NCBI RefSeq assembly: GCF_030433685.1
Contig: NZ_JAROCF010000001.1
Span: 1,736,001 to 1,800,000, forward strand
Direction of reading: 5' to 3'
Source of the DNA: Leifsonia williamsii
GTDB lineage: Bacteria > Actinomycetota > Actinomycetes > Actinomycetales > Microbacteriaceae
Length of the DNA stretch: 64,000 nt
Below are positions 8,530 to 17,241 of this stretch, piece after piece. The first letter of the stretch is position 1; every line of letters starts with the position of its first letter. A program made the position numbers and the translations under genes. A model generated the notes under the pieces. That model was not told the origin of the DNA, did not search any database, and saw only the letters and a program-made list of their open reading frames with translations.

Positions 8530-9897
8530 TCACCCCTGGGGCATGAACAGGGAGGCGATGAACACGAACGCGCCGACGCCGCCCATGATCCAGCGCGGCC
8601 AGGGGCGCTTCGCCAGCAGCAGGGCCGCGCAGGCGAGGAAGAACGGCACCATCGAGATCCCGTAGCGCGCGGGCGGCGGGTCGACGTAGGTGCCGAGGGT
8701 CACGTAGGTGACCGCCGAGAGCAGCGGCGCGGACACCACGGCCGCGACGAAGGTGGCGACCGCGAGCGCGTTGCGGCGGGTGCCCCAGCGCGAGGCCATG
8801 AGCAGGCCGATCGCCCCGGCGACCGCGATGAACGACACGGCGTAGTTGGAGATCAGGCCGGGCCCGCGCAGGAAGGTGGTGATGTCGCCGACGCCCTTGG
8901 TGGCGCCGTCGAGGAACAGGCCGGACTGCAGGATGATCTGCGTCAGGCCCAGCGGGCGCACCTTCACGCCCATGTCGGGAGCAGGACCGATCGCGATCGC
9001 GCTGGAGATGGCGAGCCACACCAGCTGCCCGGCGAAGGCCGCCGCGAGCGCGATGATCGAGGTGATCACGCGCCGGTCGGCGAAGGTGCGGCCGACCCAG
9101 CCCGCACGGGAGCCCCGCGTCCGGTAGGCCAGCACGGCCGCGCGCAGCACGAGGAACAGGATCGCGGCGGCGACCGCGGCCAGGTTCTGCACCTTGAGCA
9201 GGGTGACGAAGGCCGCGCCGAGGATGAACCACAGCCTCCCGCGCCCCTCGTCCACCCGGGCGGCGAGGTAGAGCATGAGACCGCCGGCGAACAGGGCCGT
9301 CGCATCGGTCGAGATGTAGGTGTTGGACCAGTAGGCGGGCAGCGAGCCGATCATCAGCAGCCCGATGCCGGTCGCCGCGACCGGGTGCACCTTCAGCCGC
9401 CGCAGCGCCAGGTAGAGGAACAGCGCGGCGGCGGCGAGCCAGATGGCGCCGACGAAGCGCCCGGCGTCGACCAGGCCGACGCCGGCCCAGATCAGCGGCT
9501 GCGCGAGGATGCGCGTGATCCCGAAGTACAGCGGCGTGTAGATATACGCCGAGCTCGCGCCGTCGAACGGGAAGAGGGAGTCGTTCTTCGCGTTCTTCAG
9601 CTCGCAGCGGGCGTCGGGCGATGGCTGCAGCAGCCGGAGGCCGCGGCAGCCGAGCTCCTGGCGTGCGGTGATGCCGGTCTCCTCGCCGCGGTGCACGACC
9701 AGCTGGCTGGAGACCTTGGCGAAGTAGTCGATGTAGACGTACTCGTCGACGGGGGAGACGCCCTTGTGCCCCGGCACGTGCACGATGCCCATCAGCAGCG
9801 AGGCGATGATGAGGATCACCGGACCGATCGAGGCCCGCGACAGCAGCCGGGCCGCGAATCCTCGGCGCTCGGCCGGGGCGGCGGTCTCTGGCTCCAT
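8530..9897 (-). CDS. DUF2142-related polytopic membrane protein (GT-C-like), paralogue 2
   Basis: A 455-aa polytopic protein. After the first membrane segment it has SPVDEYVYIDYF (about residues 37-48), a divergent version of the SPDEPAH motif of its neighbours, and a Cys-containing outer loop (CRGLRLL..DARCELK). Then come IYTPLYFGI and about ten further hydrophobic stretches. ATG 9897 (MEPETAAPAERR) has GAGG eight bases upstream and is preferred over an in-frame start at 10029, which would add 44 non-hydrophobic residues and reach to within 17 bases of the divergent gene at 10047. It heads a two-gene unit with 6927-8525. DUF2142 membership is less clear than for the others; a GT-C-type transferase is the best guess. 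Confidence 0.8.
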   Translation of the reverse strand: MEPETAAPAERRGFAARLLSRASIGPVILIIASLLMGIVHVPGHKGVSPVDEYVYIDYFAKVSSQLVVHRGEETGITARQELGCRGLRLLQPSPDARCELKNAKNDSLFPFDGASSAYIYTPLYFGITRILAQPLIWAGVGLVDAGRFVGAIWLAAAALFLYLALRRLKVHPVAATGIGLLMIGSLPAYWSNTYISTDATALFAGGLMLYLAARVDEGRGRLWFILGAAFVTLLKVQNLAAVAAAILFLVLRAAVLAYRTRGSRAGWVGRTFADRRVITSIIALAAAFAGQLVWLAISSAIAIGPAPDMGVKVRPLGLTQIILQSGLFLDGATKGVGDITTFLRGPGLISNYAVSFIAVAGAIGLLMASRWGTRRNALAVATFVAAVVSAPLLSAVTYVTLGTYVDPPPARYGISMVPFFLACAALLLAKRPWPRWIMGGVGAFVFIASLFMPQG

Positions 9898-10010
9898 GCG
9901 GGTACCTCGGTGCTCTGGTCGGGGGCGGGGACTGCGCCAGCTTAGCAATCGGCCGCTGACGATCCCGGGCGCCGCGCAGCCGTTCCGGGCCGCGTCCAGG
10001 GCCCGGTTGG

Positions 10011-10016
10011 TAGGCT
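10011..10016 (+). promoter_or_regulatory. putative -10 element (TAGGCT) of the 10047 gene
   Basis: TAGGCT fits the TANNNT consensus and lies 30 bases before the ATG at 10047. It leaves a short leader that contains GAAAGGA as ribosome site about 5 bases before the start. No convincing -35 hexamer is visible. Confidence 0.4.
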
Positions 10017-10046
10017 GACCTGCTGACACGCCCGCGAAAGGACCGC

Positions 10047-12524
10047 ATGCCCACCACGCGCCCCGGAGTCGTCTCTGTCGTCCTCGTGAACTTCCGCGGG
10101 ACCGACGACACGCTGACCGCCATCGACCACCTCGGCCGCCTCGACTGGCCCGCCGACCGGCTGGAGATCGTCGTCGTCGAGAACGCCTCCGGCGACGACA
10201 GCGCGGAGCGCCTGCGCCGGGAGGCCCCGCACGTCGTCCTCGTCGAGTCCAAGGAGAACCTGGGCTTCGCCGGCGGCTGCAACCTGGGCGTGCGCAACGC
10301 GTCCGGCGAGTACATCGCGTTCCTCAACAACGACGCGAAGCCCGACGCGGCCTGGGTGTCGGCCGCCGTCGCCCGGTTCGAGTCGAGCGACCGCGTCGGC
10401 GCCGTCGCCAGCCGCGTCCTCGACTGGGACGGTGAGAAGGTCGACTACATCGGCTCGGCGATGACCTGGTTCGGCCAGGGCTACAAGCCGCTGACCGCGC
10501 AGCCCGTCCCGACCACGCCCGACGTGCCGAAGGACGTGCTCTTCGGCACCGGCTCCGCCATGTTCGTGCGCCGGTCGGTCTACGAGCAGCTCGGCGGCTT
10601 CGACGAGCGCTACTTCATGTTCTTCGAGGACGTGGACCTCGGCTGGCGGCTCAACCTGCTCGGCCACCGCTACGTGTACGAGCCCGCGTCGCTGGCGTAC
10701 CACAAGCACCACGCCTCCATGTCGTCCTTCGGCTCGTTCAAGGAGAGCTACCTCCTCGAGCGCAACGCCCTCTTCACCCAGTACAAGAACCTCGGTGACG
10801 AGGCGCTCGCCGTCGCGCTGCCCGCCACGCTCGCCCTCACGGTGCGCCGCGGCGTCGCGAAGGGCGGCCTCGACTCCACCGAGTACGACCTCCGCAAGGG
10901 TGCCTCCAACGACCCCACCGCCGAGATCTCGAAGGAGACGGTCGCCGCCGTCTACGCGATCGACCAGTTCGTCGAGAACCTGCCCGGCCTGGTGGAGGAG
11001 CGCGAGCGCATCCAGTCCACCCGCGTCGTCACCGACGCCCGCATCTGGTCGCTGTTCGGCGAGACCGACGCCCCGTCGTACACGGACGAGCACTACCTCG
11101 AGGGCTACGACAAGCTCGCCACCGCCTTCCCGGTCACCGAGAGCCCGGCCGTGACCCGCGTGCTGATCGTCACCGGAGACCCGATCGGCGCCAAGATGGC
11201 CGGCCCCGCGATCCGCGCGTGGAGCATGGCGGAGGCGCTGGCCGAGCACAACCTCGTCACGCTCGTCTCGCTCGCGGGTGTCGAGCCGGTCTCCGCACCG
11301 TTCGACGTCGTGCACGTGCGCCCGGGCGACGACCGCGCGATGCGCCCGTACGAGCGCGAGGCCGACGTGATCGTGTTCCAGGGGCTGGCGATGGCGCTGT
11401 TCGACAGCCTCCGCAAGACGGACAAGATCATCGTCGCCGACGTCTACGACCCGATGCACCTGGAGCAGCTGGAGCAGGGCCGCGAGCTCGGGCGCCAGCA
11501 GTGGGACAAGCAGGTGGGCGACGCCACCGACGTGCTCAACGAGCAGCTGGAGCGCGGCGACTTCTTCCTCTGCGCCTCCGAGCGGCAGCGCCACTTCTAC
11601 CTCGGGCAGCTCGCCGGCCTCGGCCGGATCAACCCCGCCAACTATGCGGACGACCCCGACCTCGAGGGCCTCATCGACGTCGTGCCGTTCGGCCTCTCCG
11701 AGACGCCGCCCGCCCACGAGCGCGCGGTGCTCAAGGGCGTGCTGCCCGGCATCTCCGAGACCGACAAGCTGCTGCTCTGGAGCGGCGGCCTCTACAACTG
11801 GTTCGACCCGAAGTCGCTGATCGAGGCCGTCGCGCGGCTCTCGGAGACGCACGACGACGTCCGGCTGTTCTTCCAGGGCACCAAGCACCCGCACCCCGGC
11901 GTGCCCGAGATGGGGATCGTCGCGGAGTCGCGGCAGCTCGCGAGCGACCTCGGCGTGCTCGACCGCTCGGTGTTCTTCAACAGCTCGTGGGTCGACTACG
12001 CCGACCGGCAGAACTACCTGACCGAGGCCGACGCGGGCGTCTCGACGCACTTCTCGCACGTGGAGACGACGTTCTCGTTCCGCACCCGCATCCTCGACTA
12101 CCTCTGGGCCGGGCTGCCGATGGTCGTCACCGAGGGCGACCACTTCGCCCAGCTCGTGGAGGAGGAGAAGCTCGGCGTCGTCGTGCCGTCGGGCGACGTC
12201 GCGGCCCTCGCCGCCGCGCTCGAGAAGGTGCTCTACGACGAGAAGTTCATCGCGGCGGCCAAGCGCAACGTCGCCCGGGTGCGGCAGCGCTACTTCTGGA
12301 GCGTCGTGCTACGACCGCTCGTCGACTTCGTCGCCGACCCGCGGCACGCCGCCGACCTGGTCGCACGTGGCGTCGTGGGCACCGGCCAGCCGGTCAAGCG
12401 CGCGTCGACGCGGCGCAAGAAGCACGGCCTCCGGCACGACGTCGGGCTGTTCTTCCACTACATGCGCAACGGCGGCCCTGCTGTCGTCGTCAAGAAGGTG
12501 CGGAGCAGGCTGGGGCGGCGGTGA
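10047..12524 (+). CDS. two-domain glycosyltransferase, GT2 fused to GT4-like domain
   Basis: An 825-aa protein. The N-terminal GT2 domain (about residues 1-280) has VVSVVLVNFRG, the VVENASGDDS nucleotide-binding turn, ENLGFAGGCNLG and the metal-site region YIAFLNNDAKPD, then GGFDERYFMFFEDVDLGWR, typical of rhamnosyl/galactofuranosyl-type GT2 enzymes. The C-terminal GT-B domain (about 370-790) starts VLIVTGDPIGAKMAGPAIRA and is strongly similar to the stand-alone enzyme at 1320-2711, with shared blocks YDPMHLEQLEQG and FSFRTRILDYLWA. ATG 10047 has a GAAAGGA ribosome site. Its stop overlaps the GTG of the next GT2 gene (GTGA), so the two are translationally coupled. It probably adds two consecutive sugars; specificity unknown. 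Confidence 0.9.
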   Translation: MPTTRPGVVSVVLVNFRGTDDTLTAIDHLGRLDWPADRLEIVVVENASGDDSAERLRREAPHVVLVESKENLGFAGGCNLGVRNASGEYIAFLNNDAKPDAAWVSAAVARFESSDRVGAVASRVLDWDGEKVDYIGSAMTWFGQGYKPLTAQPVPTTPDVPKDVLFGTGSAMFVRRSVYEQLGGFDERYFMFFEDVDLGWRLNLLGHRYVYEPASLAYHKHHASMSSFGSFKESYLLERNALFTQYKNLGDEALAVALPATLALTVRRGVAKGGLDSTEYDLRKGASNDPTAEISKETVAAVYAIDQFVENLPGLVEERERIQSTRVVTDARIWSLFGETDAPSYTDEHYLEGYDKLATAFPVTESPAVTRVLIVTGDPIGAKMAGPAIRAWSMAEALAEHNLVTLVSLAGVEPVSAPFDVVHVRPGDDRAMRPYEREADVIVFQGLAMALFDSLRKTDKIIVADVYDPMHLEQLEQGRELGRQQWDKQVGDATDVLNEQLERGDFFLCASERQRHFYLGQLAGLGRINPANYADDPDLEGLIDVVPFGLSETPPAHERAVLKGVLPGISETDKLLLWSGGLYNWFDPKSLIEAVARLSETHDDVRLFFQGTKHPHPGVPEMGIVAESRQLASDLGVLDRSVFFNSSWVDYADRQNYLTEADAGVSTHFSHVETTFSFRTRILDYLWAGLPMVVTEGDHFAQLVEEEKLGVVVPSGDVAALAAALEKVLYDEKFIAAAKRNVARVRQRYFWSVVLRPLVDFVADPRHAADLVARGVVGTGQPVKRASTRRKKHGLRHDVGLFFHYMRNGGPAVVVKKVRSRLGRR

Positions 12525-13507
12525 CCACCCTCTCGGTCGCCCTCTGCACCTACAACGGCGCGCGGTTCGTCCGGCGGCAGGTCGCGAGCATCCTCGCGCA
12601 GACGCGGCCGGCGGACCAGCTCGTCGTCTCGGACGACGGCTCGACCGACGCGACGCTGGCGATCGTGGAGGAGGAGGTGCGGGCGCACCGGGCGACCGGC
12701 GCCCCCACCCCTGAGCTGGTCGTGCTGCGCAACGCCCAGCCGCTCGGCGTGACCGGCAACTTCGAGCAGGCGCTGCAGGCGTGCTCGGGTGACCTGATCG
12801 CGCTGAGCGACCAGGACGACGAGTGGGAGGCCGACAAGCTCGAGCGCATGGCCGCCTTCTTCGCCTCCCGGCCCGGGCTCGCCCTGCTGCACACCGACGC
12901 GCTGCTCATCGACGACGCGGGGATGCCGGTCGGCGGGACACTGTTCGGCGTGCTCGAGGTCAGCGACGCGGAGCGGGCTGCGGTGCACTCCGGCCGCGCG
13001 TTCGAGGCGTTCGTCCGGCGCAACCTCGTCACGGGCGCGACCGCGATGATCGACCGGGGGCTGCTGGAGCTCGCCCTCCCGTTCCCGCGCGAGTGGGTGC
13101 ACGACGAGTGGCTGGCCGTGCAGGCCGCCGCGCGCGAGCGGCTCGACCTCAGCGAGCGGCCGCTGACCCGCTACCGCCGCCACGACGAGAACCAGATCGG
13201 CGCGGGCGACCCGACGCTCGGGCACAAGATCTCGCGCGTGCTGGGGCGCCGCGGCGACCGCAACCGGCAGCTCGCCGTGCGGTCGCGGCTGCTGGCCGAC
13301 CGGCTGGCGCAGGGGGAGGGCGTCTCGACCGAGTACCGCGCGCTCGCCGAGCGCAAGGCGGAGTTCGAGGAGACGCGGGCTGCGTTCCCCGAGAACCGGC
13401 TGCGCCGCGCGGTCCCGGTGTTGCGGCTGGCACTCGCCGGCGGGTATCCGCGGTTCGCTAGCCGGGGATGGCTCGACGTGCTGCGCGATCTGCTGCAGCC
13501 GGTCTGA
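12521..13507 (+). CDS. glycosyltransferase family 2
   Basis: A 328-aa GT2 enzyme: LSVALCTYNGARFVRRQVAS (about residues 4-23), VVSDDGSTDAT (about 37-47), then SGDLIALSDQDDEWE (about 89-103) with the metal-binding D-Q-D-D cluster typical of RfbF/rhamnosyl-type transferases. The GTG start overlaps the stop of the upstream two-domain transferase by four bases (GTGA at 12521-12524); no earlier start is needed for a complete GT-A fold. The C-terminus (about 230-328) is basic and helical with no clear membrane span. The last 50 bases overlap the convergent DUF2142 gene. It is probably expressed together with the 10047 gene as part of the same glycan assembly line. Confidence 0.9.
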   Translation: MTTLSVALCTYNGARFVRRQVASILAQTRPADQLVVSDDGSTDATLAIVEEEVRAHRATGAPTPELVVLRNAQPLGVTGNFEQALQACSGDLIALSDQDDEWEADKLERMAAFFASRPGLALLHTDALLIDDAGMPVGGTLFGVLEVSDAERAAVHSGRAFEAFVRRNLVTGATAMIDRGLLELALPFPREWVHDEWLAVQAAARERLDLSERPLTRYRRHDENQIGAGDPTLGHKISRVLGRRGDRNRQLAVRSRLLADRLAQGEGVSTEYRALAERKAEFEETRAAFPENRLRRAVPVLRLALAGGYPRFASRGWLDVLRDLLQPV

Positions 13508-14984
13508 CGGCAGGGGCGACAGCCGGGTCGATGACCAGGGCATCGGCCTCGCGGTCGGTGGCCCGCAGCAGCAGGAGGGCCGCCACCACGATCACGGCCG
13601 TCGTCGCGAGGAGCACCGGCAGCACGCCGCCGACGGGCGCCCACGCCGCATCGCCGAACAGGAAGGTGTGCAGCGAGCCGGCCGACCCGACCGCATAGCG
13701 CCGCAGCGCCGCGGCGAACGCCCACAGCTGTCCGCCCGCCGCACCGATCAGCACGAGCACTCGCAGTCGTCGCCACGCCGCGCCGTCGGCGAACGGCTGG
13801 TCGGCGAGCAGGGCGGCGACGCCGATGACGAGGCAGAGGAACAGCGGGAGGGCGTAGCGGCCCTGCCAGATCATCCCGCCGCCGTGGATGTACGCGGCCT
13901 GCACCAGCGGCGGCAGCAGCACGAAGGCGGCGATCAGCGCGATCGCGGCCGCCAGCCGCCGGCCGCGCAGCACGAGCAGGGCACCGACCGCGATGGCGCC
14001 GACCGCCAGACCCCAGCCGTACAGCACGATGCCGGGAGCGGGTGTGTCGAGCCAGCCGAAGAGGCCGATCAGGCCGTGCGCGTACTCGACGGTGTCGAAC
14101 AGCACGTTCGAGAAGCCGGTGAGCGGAGGTGCGCCGACGAGGGGGAAGGCCTGCGCCTCCTCCGGGTGCGCGATCGCGTTGGCGAGCGAGTTGGTCGCGA
14201 GCGTCCAGGCGACGGCCGCCAGGGTGCCGGCGCCGATGAGGCCCGCGGTGAGCAGCACCGCCGGGCGACGGAACAGGGCGCGCAGGGTACTGCGGTCGGC
14301 GAGCAGCAGCGGCACCGCCAGCGCGACGAGCACCCACAGGGGGGAGAGGCCGCGCGCGTTGACCGCCAGCACAGCGGCGACAGCCACGATGGCCGCGCGA
14401 CCGCGGAGCCGGGCGGGATCGGGGGAGAGGACGATCGCGAGCATGCCGCAGAACACCGCGAGGGTGGCGGTCGCCTCCACGGCGTTCGGGTTCACGGAGC
14501 CCGAGAGGAACAGCAGCATCGGCGTCACCGCCACGGCGAACGCGAGCAGCGGCACGCGGCGTGAGCGCATGGTCCACACCACGGCGAAGGCGAGTGCCGC
14601 GAACAGCGAGGAGAGGAGCGCGCTGACGAGTCGCATCCCCACGATGCCGGACGCGTCGTGCGCGATCAGCGTGGGCCAGCCGACGAGCGCGTAGTACAGC
14701 GGGTTGTACAGCCCGGCCGTGGTCGGCGCGAGCACCGTGTCGTCCGGGGAGCCGGCGGCGGGGAGGGGGCACGCGGCCGAGAGCTCGGGGTGGAAGGCCG
14801 AGCAGGTGAGGCGGTGGGCGTCACCGACGTAGCGCGGTACGGCGACGATGTGGCCGTCCTTCGACGGCTCGCCGAACAGCTCGCCGCGGACGACGCTCGC
14901 GGCGCGCACGATGTGCGCGGGCTCGTCGGGCGAGGCCGAGGGCGGCGTGGCCCACGCCCAGAGCGCCGAGAGGAGCGCGAGCAC
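13458..14984 (-). CDS. DUF2142 family polytopic membrane protein, paralogue 3 (N-terminus probably frameshifted)
   Basis: The open frame gives 508 aa from GTG 14984 with about a dozen hydrophobic segments and the motif SPDEPAHIVRAA (about residues 17-28). It is closely related to the 15293-16858 protein (LYNPLYYALVGWPTL, SGSVNPNAVEATATLAVF). The first membrane helix is cut short at this start. Upstream in the same frame, codons 14985-15122 encode a plausible continuation (an Ala-Pro repeat, a basic stretch, then PAFFAAWAVLALLSALWAWA) but contain no ATG, GTG or TTG. A GTG at 15163 in another frame begins MTAVDESATAPAPP and would join the body if the G7 run at 15123-15129 had one more base. This is either a genuine frameshift or a sequencing error. 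The 3' end overlaps the convergent GT2 gene by 50 bases. Confidence 0.82.
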   Translation of the reverse strand: MLALLSALWAWATPPSASPDEPAHIVRAASVVRGELFGEPSKDGHIVAVPRYVGDAHRLTCSAFHPELSAACPLPAAGSPDDTVLAPTTAGLYNPLYYALVGWPTLIAHDASGIVGMRLVSALLSSLFAALAFAVVWTMRSRRVPLLAFAVAVTPMLLFLSGSVNPNAVEATATLAVFCGMLAIVLSPDPARLRGRAAIVAVAAVLAVNARGLSPLWVLVALAVPLLLADRSTLRALFRRPAVLLTAGLIGAGTLAAVAWTLATNSLANAIAHPEEAQAFPLVGAPPLTGFSNVLFDTVEYAHGLIGLFGWLDTPAPGIVLYGWGLAVGAIAVGALLVLRGRRLAAAIALIAAFVLLPPLVQAAYIHGGGMIWQGRYALPLFLCLVIGVAALLADQPFADGAAWRRLRVLVLIGAAGGQLWAFAAALRRYAVGSAGSLHTFLFGDAAWAPVGGVLPVLLATTAVIVVAALLLLRATDREADALVIDPAVAPAVRPAAADRAARRAIPG

Positions 14985-15080
14985 GGCCCACGCCGCGAAG
15001 AAGGCGGGGAGCGGGCGGCGCGGGCGCCGGACCAGCGCGATGGCGCGCCGAGGAGCGGGAGCAGCCGCGGGTGCGGGAGC

Positions 15081-15107
15081 GGGCGCAGGCGCAGGCGCAG
15101 GCGCGGC
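15081..15107. repeat. GGCGCA-type hexamer microsatellite
   Basis: About four tandem copies of a six-base unit (GGCGCA) in the N-terminal coding zone of the DUF2142 gene. On the reverse strand, in the frame of the body, it encodes alternating Ala-Pro. With the nearby G7 run it makes this stretch prone to slippage. Confidence 0.6.
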
Positions 15108-15159
15108 GACCGCTGCGGCGTCGGGGGGGCCGGCGCGGTCGCCGACTCGTCGACGGCCG

Positions 15160-15243
15160 TCACCGGAGCAGCCGTGCAGGGGCCGGCGACACCGCGGTCA
15201 GGGGCCTCGAGCCGCGCTCACAGCGGGCACAAACGTCGTGCAT
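15160..15243 (-). CDS. possible 27-codon leaderless upstream ORF
   Basis: A TAGGGT -10 element (reverse strand, 15256-15251) is followed after 7 bases by ATG 15243, opening a 27-codon frame (begins MHDVCARCER). Its TGA overlaps the GTG at 15163 as GTGA. About 80 percent of its third codon positions are G or C. The arrangement would couple translation into the MTAVDES frame of the downstream DUF2142 gene. It may be a regulatory leader peptide, or a sign that the whole N-terminal region is disrupted. No family is recognised and confidence is low. Confidence 0.25.
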   Translation of the reverse strand: MHDVCARCERGSRPLTAVSPAPARLLR

Positions 15244-15292
15244 AGCCGCAACCCTAGTGGGTCGAGGGAAAAATGCATGTAATTCGGACCCG

Positions 15293-16858
15293 TCAGGGCT
15301 GTTGTGTCTGCGCCTTCGGTGGTACGTCCCCGACCGCGGTCTCCGGCGCAGGAGCCGCGACCGTCGCCTCCGACCTCCGCAGCGCCCTGATCGCCAGCCA
15401 GGCGCCGGCGGCTGTCGTCGCGGCCGCGAGCGCGAGCCAGAGCAGGGTCCCGCCGGGAGGGCTCCACGGCGGGGCGCCGAGCAGGAAGACCTTGAGCGAG
15501 CCGTCCTCGCCGACCGCGTAGCGGCGCAGCGTGTTCTCGAAGGAGTAGAACTGCGACGCCGCGATCGCGACGACCACGATGGCCGTGAGCCGCCGCCACC
15601 ACGATGCGGCCGCGTCGGGGCGCACCACCTCGCCCAGCACGACGGCGAGGCCGATGACGAGGCAGAGGAACAGCGGCATCGCGTACCGGCCCTGCCAGAT
15701 GATGCCGCCGCCGGTGATGTAGGCGGCCTGCAGCACGGGCGGCAGCACGACGAACAGTCCCAGCACGGCGGCGGCGAAAGCGAGGCGGCGCCCGCGCAGC
15801 AGCGTGAAGGCGGCGAGCAGCAGCGCGCCGACGAGCGCCGCCCAGACGAAGAACACCTCGGGCGGTGCGGGCGTGTCGAGCCAGCCGAACAGGCCGACCA
15901 CGCCGTGCGCGTACTCGATCGTCCGGACGAGCGTCACCCAGAAGCCGCTCAGCGGGTTGGTGCCCGTCCCCGGGTAGCTCTGCGGCGTCGACTCCGGGTT
16001 CTCGACGGAGTTGAGGAGCGAGTTGCTGCCGAAGGTCCAGCCCGCGGCCGCGATCGTGGCGACCACGACGACGGCCGCGGCGATCCACGTGCTGCGGCGC
16101 CGGAACAGCTCGGCGAAGCGGTCGCGGCCCGCGAGGATCAGGGGCAGGGCGATGGCGAGCAGCACCCAGAGCGGCGACAGGCCGCGCGTGTTCACGGCGA
16201 CCGCTCCGGCCACCGCGACGAGGGCCGCACGGCGCGGCAGGCGGGCGGGATCGGGGTCGAGGACCGCGGCGATCATCGCGGCGAACACGGCCAGGGTGGT
16301 GGTCGCCTCCAGGCCGTTGGGGTTCACCGAGCCGCCCAGGAACAGGAGCGCCGGGGTGACCCCGACGGCGAAGCCGAGCACGACCGCTCGGCGCTGGGGC
16401 AGCCTCCACAGCACCGCGAAGGCCAGCGCGGCGAACAGCGACGTGAGCAGCGCACCGACCACCCGCATGGCGTAGATGCCGGAGTCGTCATGGAGCAGGA
16501 GGGTCGGCCAGCCGACCGCGAGGTAGAACACCGGGTTGTAGAGTCCTGCCGTGGTCGCCGCCGTGGTGGTGTCGTCGTCCTGCGGGGCCCCCGCCGCGGC
16601 GGGGCAGTCGGCGCTCAGCTCGGGGTGGAAGGCGAAGCAGGTCGTCTGCTGCGTCCGCGCGACGTACCCGGGCACGCTGACGAGGTGACCGTCGGGGGAG
16701 GGCGTTCCCACCCACTCGCCGCGGGCGACGCTGGCGGCGCGCACCAGGTGGGCGGGCTCGTCGGGCGAGGCGCTGATCGGGGTCGCGAAGGCCCAGCAGA
16801 CGGACAGCATCGCCAGCAGCGCCCACACCGCGAGGAACGGGCGCATCCCCCCTGACAC
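15293..16858 (-). CDS. DUF2142 family polytopic membrane protein, paralogue 4
   Basis: A 521-aa membrane protein with about a dozen spans, SPDEPAHLVRAA after the first helix (about residues 27-38), a Cys-containing outer loop (TTCFAFHPELSADCP), LYNPVFYLAVGWPTLL, and GSVNPNGLEATTTLAVF. It is very like paralogue 3. GTG 16858 (VSGGMRPFL) is chosen because AAGGAG lies 8 bases upstream; ATG 16846 is the alternative. It begins 5 bases after the DUF2304 stop, and the DUF2304 gene in turn overlaps a DPM1-like GT2 gene, so the three probably form one operon. The likely role is a GT-C-type sugar transfer at the outer membrane face, fed by polyprenyl-phosphate sugar from the DPM1-like enzyme. That role is inference. 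Confidence 0.87.
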   Translation of the reverse strand: MSGGMRPFLAVWALLAMLSVCWAFATPISASPDEPAHLVRAASVARGEWVGTPSPDGHLVSVPGYVARTQQTTCFAFHPELSADCPAAAGAPQDDDTTTAATTAGLYNPVFYLAVGWPTLLLHDDSGIYAMRVVGALLTSLFAALAFAVLWRLPQRRAVVLGFAVGVTPALLFLGGSVNPNGLEATTTLAVFAAMIAAVLDPDPARLPRRAALVAVAGAVAVNTRGLSPLWVLLAIALPLILAGRDRFAELFRRRSTWIAAAVVVVATIAAAGWTFGSNSLLNSVENPESTPQSYPGTGTNPLSGFWVTLVRTIEYAHGVVGLFGWLDTPAPPEVFFVWAALVGALLLAAFTLLRGRRLAFAAAVLGLFVVLPPVLQAAYITGGGIIWQGRYAMPLFLCLVIGLAVVLGEVVRPDAAASWWRRLTAIVVVAIAASQFYSFENTLRRYAVGEDGSLKVFLLGAPPWSPPGGTLLWLALAAATTAAGAWLAIRALRRSEATVAAPAPETAVGDVPPKAQTQQP

Positions 16859-16863
16859 GCGGG

Positions 16864-17241
16864 CTACTCCTTCTCGCGGGTGAGCTGCGCGACCCGCTCC
16901 TCGAGCTGCGAGATGCGCAGCTCCTGCAGGGCACTGCGCTCGGCGAGCGTGCGCGACTTGCTCTCGAGGGTCGTCAGCTCGGAGCTGTGCTGGATGCAGA
17001 CCAGGAACAGCACGGCGATGCTGACGAAGAAGACGAGGTTCACCGGAGCCCCGACGCCGATCAGGCGGGCGAACCAGTCCAGAATGACCGGGAAGACCCC
17101 GACCAGCAGGGCCAGCGTCCCGGCGATGATCCACCAGATGGCGTGGCGCTCGCGCATGCGGCCGCGGCGCAGCATCTCGATGACCACGCCGAGCGTGAGC
17201 AGTGCGGCGAGGATGCCGAAGATGTAGCTGGTGATGGACAT
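16864..17241 (-). CDS. DUF2304 domain-containing small membrane protein
   Basis: A 125-aa protein with three hydrophobic helices (about residues 5-23, 34-55, 65-85; MSITSYIFGILAALLTLGVV at the start, WWIIAGTLALLVGVFPVILD in the middle). A charged C-terminal helix follows (about 88-125) with heptad-like Leu spacing, probably a coiled coil. This fits DUF2304, usually found beside polyprenol-phosphate glycosyltransferases. The ATG overlaps the stop of the upstream GT2 gene by one base (TGATG at 17243-17239), so translation is coupled. It may anchor or scaffold the neighbouring GT2 enzyme at the membrane. The family call is good; the biochemical role is not known. Confidence 0.85.
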   Translation of the reverse strand: MSITSYIFGILAALLTLGVVIEMLRRGRMRERHAIWWIIAGTLALLVGVFPVILDWFARLIGVGAPVNLVFFVSIAVLFLVCIQHSSELTTLESKSRTLAERSALQELRISQLEERVAQLTREKE

